Shown: in pieces, positions 51,803 to 61,383 of the stretch
How positions within the stretch are numbered: position 1 is the first letter of the stretch
How the letters are laid out: each line of letters begins with the position of its first letter
Assembly (NCBI GenBank): GCA_016187935.1
Contig: JACPIU010000015.1
Span: forward strand, 20,323 to 84,322
Direction of reading: 5' to 3'
From: Bdellovibrio sp.
GTDB lineage: Bacteria > Bdellovibrionota > Bacteriovoracia > Bacteriovoracales > Bacteriovoracaceae
DNA: 64,000 bases
Translations under genes and position numbers: made by a program
The notes under the pieces: generated by a model
Seen by the model: the letters and a program-made list of their open reading frames with translations, nothing else
The model's database searches: none
Told to the model about the DNA's origin: nothing

Positions 51803-53821
51803 TTACTGGCCAATTAAGGTCTTTGCCCTGTTAGCAATACCTTGGGCGTCGAATCCATGTTTTTTATAGAGATGCGAAGCCAAATAGGCAGATTGGCCAA
51901 AGTGCCCGTCTATTCCCAAACTCGCGGCCTTACCTTGCCAGGAATTCAACACCAGATTGTGGATAAGCATCGACCCCATGCCCCCGATGAGTTGATGGTC
52001 CTCAACCGTGATAAGATTATTTTTATTTTTGGCCAAAAGTTTCTTAAAGATTTCCGTCTCGGGTCGGTTGATAAAAATGTGATTGTACACAGATGCTTCA
52101 ATTCCTTGTTTCGCCAAAAGTTCCGCGGCTTCCAGGGCCAACTCTGTGGTTGGGCCAGTTCCGACGAGCAAGATATCGCGTCCCTCACGTACAACCTGCC
52201 CTTTTCCCCATTCATATTTGGTACTACCATTGTTCTCACAGAAGTTTTCTCGTCCATAAAAGAAGAGAGTGGTGGGAGGGACATGTCCCGTCAAACGTTC
52301 ACGTTCAAATTCTTGCAGTACCTGTTCTAAATAAAATTCTGCTTCGCTGGATGTGCTGACTGAGAGCACTTGAACATGCGGGATCGCAGCGGTAGCGGCA
52401 AAATAAGTGGTGGCCTGGTGGCTGGCACCATCAGCAGCGTCTTGAAAACCGGTATGGGAAAAGAGTCCGATCACCGGGCCCAAAGAAAGACCGGACATCA
52501 TCAAGGGAAGATTACCTTTGGTTATTCCAAATTGAGCAAAGGTATCAACGATGGGGATATGCCCTAAGCGCGACAATCCAACCGCCGTGGACACCATATT
52601 GGCTTCGGCAATACCGACGTCAAATGAACGCTCGGGAAAGGCCTTATGGAAATCGGCAACCCCTGTAGAACCCTGCACATCCGAAGAAACGGAGATAATC
52701 GGAAGACCTTGCTTGGCCATCTTGATTAAGGCCTTCGAGAGTCCGACTTGCACTTTCTCGCGTTTGGCACCACAACTCGTGGTGGAGGATTTTGCAGGAG
52801 TGCTGGCCGCAATCTCCTTCAACCAATTTTCAAATTCCGGAGGAATGGTTTCGCCTTTATAGATTTCTTGTAAGAATTCCCCTAATTTTGGATCATAGGC
52901 CTTGAGAGGATATCCATGACCACCACTGGAACTTTGCTCCGTCGCCTGAATTCCTTTTCCCTTAATCGTTCGGAAAACGATTGCCACAGGACAGTCGGCA
53001 TGGCTTCTCAGTCTCTCCAGGCCGCTTTCAATGGCCTGATACACTTTTTCCAAGTCGTGACCTTCCTCCACTGAAATGACGTGCCAACCGAGGGCGCTTA
53101 AGGAATTGAAAGTGGGTGCCATGCTATAGCTGTCCTTATCAATCCGACCGCTAAGCTTGGTATTGTTGTCAGAGATGAAAAGCAAAAAAGGATTGAGATG
53201 GCCTTTGTGTGCCAGACCTGGAATAGCGGCAAACGCTTCTTTGGCCTCACCTTCCATAGAGCCACCATCAGAAATAGAACAAATTGTAATTCGTTTTGAA
53301 CCGGTGAGTTTATCAGCTAAGGCCAGTCCTTGGGCCTGGGGGAGACCAGAGCCAAGTGGCCCATTCGAGATGAGCACACCTTCAGGGTTGAGATGGGCCT
53401 CCCCATGACCCGTCAGACGGGATTCTAGCGAACGAAATGTTTTAAGTTCCTTTAAAGTTAGTCCTCCCATCCCGTAGTTAGTGCGGAGGGCATAGATACC
53501 GTTTTCGGCATGGCCGGCATCATTAACAAAGTTGAAATTTTCATGCCATACCCCGGGAGTGTTAAACATAATCCCGTGAACCGCGCTCATCATTTCAGCG
53601 AATCCTGCAGGCCCTCCCCAGTGACAGGCGGCACCTCCAATCACGGCGTGTTGGTTCATGAGGGCCACAAGGGCACGAGTGGCCTTGGGGTCAGCTAGAG
53701 TCACCGCTTGTCCTGCTTTATTCTTAATAGTTTTGGCAAAACTGGGTGTTTGGCGGTCTGGGTTAGGGGCGAGTCCGGTTTTGAGTGGAAATGGACGCAA
53801 GCTGGTACGTTCTGAAGTCAT
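51803..53821 (-). CDS. tkt: Transketolase
   Basis: 672 residues, normal length. Thiamine diphosphate and Mg2+ sites: GPLGSGLPQAQGLA, SDGGSMEGEAKEAF and IFRTIKGKG; pyrimidine domain with DVGIAEANMVSTAVGLS (the activating Glu) and FSHTGFQDAADGASHQ (read in parts). It transfers two-carbon units in the pentose phosphate pathway. AGGGGG before the ATG. A promoter (TTGACT, 18 bp, TAATTT) lies upstream, inside the end of the preceding gene. Confidence 0.95.
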   Translation of the reverse strand: MTSERTSLRPFPLKTGLAPNPDRQTPSFAKTIKNKAGQAVTLADPKATRALVALMNQHAVIGGAACHWGGPAGFAEMMSAVHGIMFNTPGVWHENFNFVNDAGHAENGIYALRTNYGMGGLTLKELKTFRSLESRLTGHGEAHLNPEGVLISNGPLGSGLPQAQGLALADKLTGSKRITICSISDGGSMEGEAKEAFAAIPGLAHKGHLNPFLLFISDNNTKLSGRIDKDSYSMAPTFNSLSALGWHVISVEEGHDLEKVYQAIESGLERLRSHADCPVAIVFRTIKGKGIQATEQSSSGGHGYPLKAYDPKLGEFLQEIYKGETIPPEFENWLKEIAASTPAKSSTTSCGAKREKVQVGLSKALIKMAKQGLPIISVSSDVQGSTGVADFHKAFPERSFDVGIAEANMVSTAVGLSRLGHIPIVDTFAQFGITKGNLPLMMSGLSLGPVIGLFSHTGFQDAADGASHQATTYFAATAAIPHVQVLSVSTSSEAEFYLEQVLQEFERERLTGHVPPTTLFFYGRENFCENNGSTKYEWGKGQVVREGRDILLVGTGPTTELALEAAELLAKQGIEASVYNHIFINRPETEIFKKLLAKNKNNLITVEDHQLIGGMGSMLIHNLVLNSWQGKAASLGIDGHFGQSAYLASHLYKKHGFDAQGIANRAKTLIGQ

Positions 53822-53872
53822 ACTGCCCCCTTTTTTTAATTTGCTATTTATTGTGGTATCCCTTGGGCCGAT

Positions 53873-53902
53873 AAATTACCCAATTCTTCGTAGTTTAGTC
53901 AA
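53873..53902 (-). promoter_or_regulatory. Promoter of the transketolase gene
   Basis: On the minus strand: TTGACT (53897-53902), 18-bp spacer, TAATTT (53873-53878). The -35 box lies in the last codons of the upstream exported-protein gene. Confidence 0.5.
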
Positions 53903-54647
53903 CGGACACATGCTGTTTAATTCGCGCAATGAGATGCTCACTGCCTCCTTGCAACTGCTCTTGTATGGCAGATAGACATTGCCGACGAAAAAGGTATGGC
54001 GCCATTGCTTCGCCCTGGTCGATTTGATAGTAAGCAAGGGTAAGTTCATTGTGAGAGATGACAGTGACCTGGCAATCATGAAATTTTTCAAAAAAACTAC
54101 CTTGATAGATGCGAGTGATTTTTTGCGGGTTTGGTGCAGTTTCCAAGAAGGTCAAATCTTCTTGGGCGTAACTAATCTTAAAGGTAATCCCTTTTTGGTC
54201 TTGCTCAAAAAGTGCGGAAAGTCCAAGTACCGGAATACTAAACGAATAATAGGTCCCTTTTGGCAAAGGAAAGCGCCAGTTCCATAAATCATTGTTGGAA
54301 ATAGCTCCTGGTTCAGTGTGTTCAATAATAATGCTCAAAGGCAAGTTTCGGGATAGAAAATAAGTCAGCCGTTGCAACCAGCGGCCATTTTTGTGAATAT
54401 TTTGTATGCAGGCCGTGAACTCAAGCGGGCCCATGCTTGAGTTGTACTGGCGGCAATCTTGGCCGCGCCAAGTGATAGTAAAAAATCTCGCCATGGCGAA
54501 ACTTAACTGTTCCATAGGTTTAAAAAAACCATCCATAAATTCTTTTGGTGCAGGCAGATCATCAGGGAATTGCAAATCATCAGCAAGAGCAGCTTGAGCT
54601 GGTAATAACAAGGCAAAGATGGTGCAGCAAAAGAAAATAGTTCTCAT
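53895..54647 (-). CDS. Exported protein of unknown function, last gene of the FHA-GGDEF operon
   Basis: 250 residues with a signal peptide ending AALAD. The mature part has five Cys, including RGQDCRQYN and EFTACIQN which could form a disulfide, and alternates strands and helices. The ATG overlaps the stop of the upstream gene (TAATG), so the two are coupled. No family recognised. It is one of four exported orphans transcribed behind a diguanylate cyclase gene. Confidence 0.75.
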   Translation of the reverse strand: MRTIFFCCTIFALLLPAQAALADDLQFPDDLPAPKEFMDGFFKPMEQLSFAMARFFTITWRGQDCRQYNSSMGPLEFTACIQNIHKNGRWLQRLTYFLSRNLPLSIIIEHTEPGAISNNDLWNWRFPLPKGTYYSFSIPVLGLSALFEQDQKGITFKISYAQEDLTFLETAPNPQKITRIYQGSFFEKFHDCQVTVISHNELTLAYYQIDQGEAMAPYLFRRQCLSAIQEQLQGGSEHLIARIKQHVSVD

Positions 54648-55666
54648 TATTCGGTTTTTGGTCTGTGATCTTCCACCCGTATTAAACCTTGCGCAATCGC
54701 ATCAATAATGGCGCGGATGAAATTAGTGACTAAATTTAGATCAGTATTATTGAGTAACTGGATATAGGCCAAATTAAGTTCTTCAATAAAGCGATTCTTC
54801 TGTACGGTGGAACGTGAAAAGTCAGTGGGAGGGAAAGTATAGAGATGGTATTCCATAAATTGTCCTACCATCCTCAGTCCGCCATCGACGGCCACTCGCC
54901 CGAATTCGGCCTGAAACTCTTGCATAGAGATGGGTTGGTTTTGTGAATCCAGATAATGAACGATATCGTTGGTCTCAGATTTCAACCTGAGCGCCGAGTA
55001 TGTGGTGACGGGCATATTCATGCGACTGTGCCAACTGGCGAAGGCCGTTTTGTACTCAATATCATAACCGCTCAAGGTATAAACATAGCGTTCCCGTTCC
55101 TCTTCAAGCTCACGCGCCATATCTAAAAAACGACTTCCGCGAAGTCGAATAAAAGCGCGCAGATTGTTATTCTGGCGATAAACCATTAAGGAAACCAGTT
55201 CTTCATTATTGTCGTTGGTTAATACATAACGCTTTTCAATTTCGTTTGAGGAGAGTTCAAAACTTCGACGGCCGCTGCGCAATTCAGCTTGATTTAAAGC
55301 ACGCAAGTTTTGGCCTTTTGTGATAATCATCTCGTTTAGACCGGTGGTCCTAAAACAGTCTGTGTATCTCAAACGTTCTACCAATTCATCCGGTTTGACT
55401 TCAAAGTGATACTCAATGACCGCCAGAGGCCGACCTTTGGCGATCATTTGATGACTGCATTCCACCTGTTCAGAAGAGGAAAAAATAGTCTGCGAACGAT
55501 TGCTGGTGGCAATGTAATTTTCAAACAGACCTTGTATCTTTCGTTCAAGCTTTCCGCGAAATTCAAACATGAGTGAGTCGAGATCGAGGACTCCGGTGGG
55601 AACATTTCCCGCCTGCACTCCGCTGTGAAAGGCCAAAAGAAAAATGGTGAATAAACTTTTTAACAT
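54647..55666 (-). CDS. Exported protein of unknown function, FHA-GGDEF operon
   Basis: 339 residues, signal peptide ending VQAGN. The mature protein is mixed alpha/beta with two Cys (QVECSHQ and YTDCFRT) that could pair, and a helical C-terminus. It begins 1 bp after the stop of the 474-residue gene and its stop overlaps the next start. Such spacing points to a protein complex. No family recognised. Confidence 0.77.
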   Translation of the reverse strand: MLKSLFTIFLLAFHSGVQAGNVPTGVLDLDSLMFEFRGKLERKIQGLFENYIATSNRSQTIFSSSEQVECSHQMIAKGRPLAVIEYHFEVKPDELVERLRYTDCFRTTGLNEMIITKGQNLRALNQAELRSGRRSFELSSNEIEKRYVLTNDNNEELVSLMVYRQNNNLRAFIRLRGSRFLDMARELEEERERYVYTLSGYDIEYKTAFASWHSRMNMPVTTYSALRLKSETNDIVHYLDSQNQPISMQEFQAEFGRVAVDGGLRMVGQFMEYHLYTFPPTDFSRSTVQKNRFIEELNLAYIQLLNNTDLNLVTNFIRAIIDAIAQGLIRVEDHRPKTE

Positions 55667-55667
55667 A

Positions 55668-57092
55668 TTATTTCATCACTAAGAATTCATGGGTCGCAGG
55701 ATTGTAATAAAGCACTTTTCTCGCTGGTCTCAGCATCAGCTTCTTAAAAGGACGCGCCTTGATGATAATTTTTACCATGGCGGAGCGCAAAGATTTAGCG
55801 GGGAGATCATCGAATTTTAGGCCACCCAACATCAAGTTTTCCACTGTACGAACGGCCTTCTGCTTAAACCCTTTGGTCTTAATGGTGATTTCGAGATTTC
55901 TTTTGTAGTTGTTTTTTCGGGCGAATTTTTTATCCAGTCGAAATCCCAAGATGCGATCACCCGAAAGGCTTAAACGCGCGAAAGGTTGCAGCGAATCGAT
56001 TAAGATGTTTAAAGGAATTTCATCTTCCGGGAATTGGCGCACTTCTTCTTCGCCAAAATGACTTTGGGTCTCCAGGGCACGCATTTCTCTATTGGTGCGG
56101 AGAAATTCATCGAAGCTCAGGGCCTTAGCGCGAACCACGACCATCAATTTGGTTGATAGAGTTCCGCGACTTACATTGGTGGGAAAACCAATGCTTGAAT
56201 TATTGCGCAACTCAAAACTGTTCGCACTGACAACGACAGAACTTGAGCCCTCAATCAGATAGAGTTCAGGGTTGTTAATTTCTAAAACTGCCACACGTGG
56301 AATCGCCTCACTACTTGCTGGAGGCACTTCAACTCCGTAATAGAGTTTGAAATCCTTCAGAAGAATTTGCTCCTGATCGCGTCGATTGACCGAAATAGTG
56401 CCGCCAATCATTAAGCCGGCCTCTTCTTCTTTGGATGAACCCGGAGTCGGTGAGACATGGATACGGGTGATATGTTTATAATTAATGCTGGTAAAATTAG
56501 GTACCACTTGTTGCACACTGGTCACTCGCGAGACTCGATTCAAAATACGCTGGGCGGTTAAGGCCAGACTGAGCGAATAATTGGCCACGCCGTAAGAGAG
56601 TCCCACTGAGAGGTTGAGACCGGAAGGACTATCTCCTGTAGTCCCAGTACTCGGGAGTCCGATAGATGCGCCCATTCCGAGAGTCGCGGAAATTTCGGTT
56701 AAGGCCTCATCAGTGACAGCATAAATTTCAGTGGTCAAATTGATCATACTGCTTGGAACAAAATCTTCCATGGTATCGAAGTGAGGTAGAAGGGATGAGA
56801 AACGTTGACGCATTTCCTCGTTGTTAAACCAGAAGATTATTTTTTTCAGGGTTTCTCTTTGAACATAACCTTCCCGAGGATCAAGTGGCATATCAGGGAA
56901 CATAACGGGTAAGATTCTTCCCATGAGTTCGCGTGCGGTCAAATTTTGCGCCAAATAGCTACAAACTTTTAACTCTGGTTGGCAGGTCGCCGCCACGGTT
57001 TGACGTTCGAGAAAAGTACCAGTTTCAGATGAGATCAGACCGGTGGAGGATAGGCAGAATATGACGGAGATCAAAAAGATGATGCGTGCCAT
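55668..57092 (-). CDS. Exported beta-rich protein, weakly secretin-like
   Basis: 474 residues. A signal peptide, then a helical N-terminal part with two Cys (TCQPELKVC). The central region (about 115-330) has long amphipathic strands: INLTTEIYAVTDEALTEIS, LNLSVGLSYGVANYSLSLALT (parts), then RVTSVQQVVPN and KDFKLYYGVEVP. This order faintly resembles the secretin core (valley of VEIxEV.. strands, Pro-containing ..RVTT.. strand), but sequence identity is low and no secretion genes are around. An outer-membrane or periplasmic ring role is only a hypothesis. 78 bp after the next upstream gene. Confidence 0.75.
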   Translation of the reverse strand: MARIIFLISVIFCLSSTGLISSETGTFLERQTVAATCQPELKVCSYLAQNLTARELMGRILPVMFPDMPLDPREGYVQRETLKKIIFWFNNEEMRQRFSSLLPHFDTMEDFVPSSMINLTTEIYAVTDEALTEISATLGMGASIGLPSTGTTGDSPSGLNLSVGLSYGVANYSLSLALTAQRILNRVSRVTSVQQVVPNFTSINYKHITRIHVSPTPGSSKEEEAGLMIGGTISVNRRDQEQILLKDFKLYYGVEVPPASSEAIPRVAVLEINNPELYLIEGSSSVVVSANSFELRNNSSIGFPTNVSRGTLSTKLMVVVRAKALSFDEFLRTNREMRALETQSHFGEEEVRQFPEDEIPLNILIDSLQPFARLSLSGDRILGFRLDKKFARKNNYKRNLEITIKTKGFKQKAVRTVENLMLGGLKFDDLPAKSLRSAMVKIIIKARPFKKLMLRPARKVLYYNPATHEFLVMK

Positions 57093-57170
57093 AAAGACTC
57101 CTAGAAGCTGAGAAATTTGAATTGCTCAATTTTCTAGGATGATCGGCTTAGTTAGTCTAGTGAAAAAAAC

Positions 57171-57971
57171 TTACCAATTAAACAACTTAGATTTCAGTTT
57201 GCTGTAGGCCTCTGTAAGTTTGTTGGCCACTCCCTGCCAAAGACTGTCTGTTCGTTTGGGAGAAGTGATTGAACTTGCTGGTTGTCGGTCTGCTTTGATG
57301 GTCTTTGTCGCTTGTACACCTAAAGGGAGTGAAGATGGTGCTGAGGCCACAATTCCCATGGCGGCCGCTCGCTGTTTAAGGGCAGCTTGTTGTGCTTTAT
57401 AGGCGAGCTTCTTATTCAATTTGCTCCACAGTTTCAGGGCATGAGGTCGTTTAGGTTGATGTTTAAAAACACTAAAAACCGGACGATCAAGTGAGGCCAA
57501 AGCGCGTGAGACTTCTGTTCCTTGTTTCTGGGCACTCTGTGCGGCCTGGGCAAGCATCAACTGTTCTTGTTGCGACCGAGCGATCAGTGCCCTGGCCTGT
57601 TCTGCTTGGGCGGAAAAAATTTTCTTGGCATCATCGCTAAGATCATTCATGGATTGTTGGGTGATATAATTTCTTTCGGCCAAAGCACGATTTTGGATAG
57701 CTATTTTTTGACTGCGATAGTGATCTAAGAATTTTGAAATTCTCTTGGCCAACCATATGGCTTCTTTTTTCTCACTGGCATATTGGGCCTGACGGGCCTT
57801 CTCAATGGCCTCCTTGTCGATGTAAAAAGGTTGCGGTCCCTTATTCTTTTCCTCAAGCGAAAATTCTACATCGGCATCGTTGGCAGAATGATACTTTTGC
57901 GCCCAAGCTCCCTCGGACAAAAGGCATGCCGCAAGTAAGAATGTCACTGAAGAGAGCGTGAATAATCCCAT
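57171..57971 (-). CDS. Exported helical protein of unknown function, FHA-GGDEF operon
   Basis: 266 residues. The N-terminus carries a signal sequence with both an AWA cleavage site and an LAAC lipobox-like site, so secretion or lipidation are both possible. The mature part is Ala/Gln/Lys-rich, helical, with coiled coil (about 60-150), then basic and low-complexity. CAGGAG lies seven bases before ATG 57971. It starts 21 bp after the FHA-GGDEF stop. Confidence 0.75.
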   Translation of the reverse strand: MGLFTLSSVTFLLAACLLSEGAWAQKYHSANDADVEFSLEEKNKGPQPFYIDKEAIEKARQAQYASEKKEAIWLAKRISKFLDHYRSQKIAIQNRALAERNYITQQSMNDLSDDAKKIFSAQAEQARALIARSQQEQLMLAQAAQSAQKQGTEVSRALASLDRPVFSVFKHQPKRPHALKLWSKLNKKLAYKAQQAALKQRAAAMGIVASAPSSLPLGVQATKTIKADRQPASSITSPKRTDSLWQGVANKLTEAYSKLKSKLFNW

Positions 57972-57992
57972 GGGTGAACTCCTGATCATAGG

Positions 57993-58982
57993 CTAGCTGG
58001 CCAACTTTGAAGCCAGATAAGTGTTGTTACGACCTTGCTCTTTGGCCTTGTACAGGGCGCGATCCGCCTTTTCCACCAGCGTTTGGGCCATGGCCATACT
58101 TGGATTATATTCCGAAACTCCGAAACTGGCCGTGACCTTGAAAGTTTTGTCGTTCATTTTAAATGTCAGTTTTTCCAGTTTACATCTCAGACGTTCGGCC
58201 AGGAGATAGGCATCTTTTTCCGTCGTTTCCGGTAAAATGAGCGCCATTTCCTCCCCACCATAGCGGACGGCGGTGTCTTCAACCCGTAAGGCCTCCAAAA
58301 TAATCTCGCCCACCTTTCTGAGCACCTCATCACCGATGACATGTCCAAAGGTGTCGTTAACTTTTTTGAAAAAATCTATGTCCAACAAAACAAAACTTAA
58401 AGGACGTTTATAGCGTTGTGCACGTTTAAATTCGAAATCCAGATGGCCTATGAAAAAACTTTTGCCGAGCAGGCCGGTAGTGGCATCTTTTTTTGCCAGC
58501 TTATAGAGAAAAGTTTCTAATTCGATTTCTTCTGGAAATTTGAGATAGAGTCCAAAAACATTCGGACCAATCCTGATGTGATCACCATTTTGAAGTGGCA
58601 CAGGTGAATCGCCAATTTTATCGCCATTGACGCGAATGCCGTTACGGCTCTGTAAATCCTCAATGGTGATTTTATATTCCCCGCGCAAAGCGCTTCTGTA
58701 ACAGATGGTGATCTTGCAATGACGACGAGAAATATTGGGATCTTTCAATGTGATTTGGCATAAGCTATCGCGACCAATTTCATTCACCTCGCGGTTTAGA
58801 AGGAAATGCTCCCCGATATAGGGGCCACTAATGGCACGCAGGACTGGTACTAAATCGCGATTTGAATCCGAGATCTCATTACGGTTTCTTTTGTTACTCA
58901 TCTCATCAAAGAGACGGTAACTTGCTTCGGTTTTATCCCGAATAATGGTTTCGTCTTCAAAATGTTTTATCTTCGTGCTCAT
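57993..58982 (-). CDS. FHA-GGDEF diguanylate cyclase (DgcB-like layout)
   Basis: 329 residues. An N-terminal tail with Thr residues is followed by an FHA domain (about 48-148: GRDSLCQI, NISRRHCKI, SRNGIRVNG) that reads phosphothreonine. A GGDEF domain (about 160-325) has LLDIDFFKKVNDTFGH, the I-site RVED (233-236) five residues before the active site, and GGEEM (242-246). It should make cyclic di-GMP and be product-inhibited. The same domain order is known for DgcB of Bdellovibrio bacteriovorus, which governs prey invasion; that parallel is from memory, not from a search. First gene of a five-gene leftward run. Confidence 0.93.
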   Translation of the reverse strand: MSTKIKHFEDETIIRDKTEASYRLFDEMSNKRNRNEISDSNRDLVPVLRAISGPYIGEHFLLNREVNEIGRDSLCQITLKDPNISRRHCKITICYRSALRGEYKITIEDLQSRNGIRVNGDKIGDSPVPLQNGDHIRIGPNVFGLYLKFPEEIELETFLYKLAKKDATTGLLGKSFFIGHLDFEFKRAQRYKRPLSFVLLDIDFFKKVNDTFGHVIGDEVLRKVGEIILEALRVEDTAVRYGGEEMALILPETTEKDAYLLAERLRCKLEKLTFKMNDKTFKVTASFGVSEYNPSMAMAQTLVEKADRALYKAKEQGRNNTYLASKLAS

Positions 58983-59082
58983 AAATAATAATTATACCAG
59001 ATCGCTCTATGGAACTTTTCGGAGCAATTGGGAAAAACTTGAGAGAAATAGTTTAGGATCAATTCCTAATGATCTCAGCTTA

Positions 59083-59526
59083 TTAGTGGCCACATTTCGA
59101 GCAGTATCCATAAAAAACTATTGAAAGATTGGCCTTGGCAAATCCATGGATATCTTTAAGGGCCGCTTCAATTTTATTAAATAATTTTTCATTACCCACG
59201 CTGGCCTTACCGCAGGATTTACAAATATAGAAGTGATGAACTTTGCAATCAAAGACATATTGAAAAAAACTACCGCTTGGTAATGAAATCTCTTGGATAA
59301 TATCCAATTTCTTAAATGCTTCAATGTTGCGATAGATGCTGGAGCGGTTTACTCCCGGGAGTATTTTCTCCATAAAACGGGTGATGGATTTGAGCGTAAT
59401 TTGCCCAGTTTTAATTCCTGCATGCTTTTTGGAGTCGAGAATAAACTGCAAAAGAAAGCGCCTTGCAGGGGTAATTCGCATATTATTGGCCTTTAACACT
59501 TGTAATAAATCTTTATGCTTCTTCAT
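59083..59526 (-). CDS. Fur-family transcriptional regulator
   Basis: 147 residues. Winged-helix part with recognition helix NRSSIYRNIEAFKKLDII (60-77). Structural zinc Cys pairs CKSC (102-105) and CSKC (142-145). The regulatory His cluster is thin (H97, H98, H127, H147), so Fur, Zur and PerR cannot be separated by eye. AAAGGAT precedes the ATG. A perfect palindrome lies between it and the divergent SulP gene, which suggests self-control and control of SulP. Confidence 0.92.
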   Translation of the reverse strand: MKKHKDLLQVLKANNMRITPARRFLLQFILDSKKHAGIKTGQITLKSITRFMEKILPGVNRSSIYRNIEAFKKLDIIQEISLPSGSFFQYVFDCKVHHFYICKSCGKASVGNEKLFNKIEAALKDIHGFAKANLSIVFYGYCSKCGH

Positions 59527-59553
59527 ATCCTTTAGGCTTTTTCATCAAAGTGC

Positions 59554-59573
59554 TATTGCAAAATGTTGCAATA
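59554..59573. promoter_or_regulatory. Perfect palindromic operator between the Fur-family and SulP genes
   Basis: TATTGCAA (59554-59561), AATG, TTGCAATA (59566-59573). Both 8-base arms match exactly. It lies 28 bp upstream of the regulator start codon and 49 bp upstream of the SulP ATG. Fur-family operators are AT-rich palindromes of about this size. Confidence 0.65.
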
Positions 59574-59621
59574 AACCCTAGCATTTAAAAAAGCATATTG
59601 CCAATAAGTAGGTAATTAAAG

Positions 59622-61379
59622 ATGTCGAAACGCTATAAACAGAATGCAAGCAGTCTTATTCCCTTCGTGAAGCTGACCCCTTTTTTCGCTCTTCGTGAGA
59701 GATGGTATGAGGGTTACAATCTTGGACACCTTAAGGCCGATATGATGTCTGGAATGGTTGTGGCCATGATTGCCATCCCCCTCGGCATGGCCTTGGCCAT
59801 CGCCAGTGGTGTACCGCCACAGTATGGTCTTTATACTGTGATCGTTGGCGGAGGGATTGTTGCTCTTCTGGGGGGATCACGTTTTCAAGTCACCGGACCA
59901 ACCGCCGCCTTTGTGGTGATTTTGGCACCCATCGCGCATAAATTTGGCTTGGGTGGTCTTCTCGTGGCCGGACTTATGGCGGGAATAATGTTGTTGGGGA
60001 TGGGGTTGGTGCGAATGGGGCGACTGATTCAGTATATTCCCTATCCGGTTACCACCGGATTTACGAGTGGTATTGCGGTTGTCATTCTGACACTTCAGTT
60101 AAAAGATTTTTTTGGACTGCAAGTGGTTGAGATGCCCGAACGCTTTTTGGAAAAAGTGATCGCTTTATTTCATGCCAGAGGGAGCGCAAGTTTAACCGAG
60201 TTCTCAATAGGAGCGGGGACTCTTTTAATTCTCATATTATGGCGTAAAATAAATAATAAAATCCCCGCGCCGTTAGTGGCATTGGCCATTGCCTCTGTGG
60301 CCACGGCCATCTTGAACAATCTCTTTCCTTCCTTGCAAATTGCCACGATAGGCAGTCGTTTTACCTTCGATTTGCATGGAGTTCTTGGGCATGGTATTCC
60401 GCAGGCCTTGCCTCACATCGATTGGCCTTGGAAGTATTTTGCACCCGGTGAGCAAGCTTTCAAATTTACTCTTGAATCGTTTGAATCATTATTGGCTTCG
60501 GCCTTTGCCATCGCAATGCTCGGTGCGATTGAATCCTTACTCTCGGCCGTAGTTGCCGACGGTATGGCCCAAACCAAGCACGATCCAGATGCTGAATTGG
60601 TTGCTTTAGGTACGGGCAATATTCTCTGTCCCTTTTTTGGCGGGATTGCTGCCACTGGCGCCATCGCTCGCACGGCGACGAATATACGTTATGGAGCTTC
60701 GTCCCCCCTGGCGGCCATTTTTCATGCCTTTTTTACGCTCGTGATTATTTTACTATTTGCGCCTTATGTTTCCTATCTCCCGATGGCGGGATTGGCGGCG
60801 TTGCTTATGTTGGTGGCCTATAACATGTCCGAGATGCATCACTTTTTTCATATTTTGCGGGTCGCTCCTAAGAGTGACGTGGCGGTTTTGCTTATATGCT
60901 TTTTCTTAACTGTTATTTTTGACATGGTGGTAGGTGTCACAGTCGGGGTGGTATTGGCTTCGCTTCTCTTTATGCGAAGAATGGCCACAATCAGTTCTGT
61001 TCAGGCATACACGGGTACGAGTCATCCCCATTTGGTGGAAACTCTACCAAAAGAAATTTTGCTCTATGGAATTGCCGGACCGCTCTTTTTCGGGGCAGCA
61101 GAAAATGCCGCCGAAGTCGTCAATGATATTGGCGATGGTGTGAAGGCCATCATCTTTTCCTTGGAGGACGTTCCTGCCATGGATGTCACGGGAATGGTGG
61201 CCTTGGAGAGTGCTATCAACAAGCTTACGACTCAGGATCGTAACGTCTATATTGTGGGTGTTCAACCGCAACCGAAAACTCTCTTAGCGAGAGGCGATCT
61301 GCTGCAGAAAAATAAGCGCGTGTTTCTTTGCCAAGATTTGAATGAAGGAATCAAGATGGCCAAGGAAGCGATCAAATAA
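59622..61379 (+). CDS. SulP-family anion transporter with STAS domain
   Basis: 585 residues. About 12-14 membrane segments with the SulP signature GLYTVIVGGGIVALLGGS preceded by PLGMALAIASGVPPQYG, and VTGPTAAFVV. A C-terminal STAS domain (about 465-580: PLFFGAAENA, VPAMDVTGMVALE). The closest layout is the DauA-like group that moves dicarboxylates or bicarbonate, but sulfate is possible. It is divergent from the Fur-family gene with a palindrome between. A hairpin follows. Confidence 0.94.
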   Translation: MSKRYKQNASSLIPFVKLTPFFALRERWYEGYNLGHLKADMMSGMVVAMIAIPLGMALAIASGVPPQYGLYTVIVGGGIVALLGGSRFQVTGPTAAFVVILAPIAHKFGLGGLLVAGLMAGIMLLGMGLVRMGRLIQYIPYPVTTGFTSGIAVVILTLQLKDFFGLQVVEMPERFLEKVIALFHARGSASLTEFSIGAGTLLILILWRKINNKIPAPLVALAIASVATAILNNLFPSLQIATIGSRFTFDLHGVLGHGIPQALPHIDWPWKYFAPGEQAFKFTLESFESLLASAFAIAMLGAIESLLSAVVADGMAQTKHDPDAELVALGTGNILCPFFGGIAATGAIARTATNIRYGASSPLAAIFHAFFTLVIILLFAPYVSYLPMAGLAALLMLVAYNMSEMHHFFHILRVAPKSDVAVLLICFFLTVIFDMVVGVTVGVVLASLLFMRRMATISSVQAYTGTSHPHLVETLPKEILLYGIAGPLFFGAAENAAEVVNDIGDGVKAIIFSLEDVPAMDVTGMVALESAINKLTTQDRNVYIVGVQPQPKTLLARGDLLQKNKRVFLCQDLNEGIKMAKEAIK

Positions 61380-61383
61380 CAGA

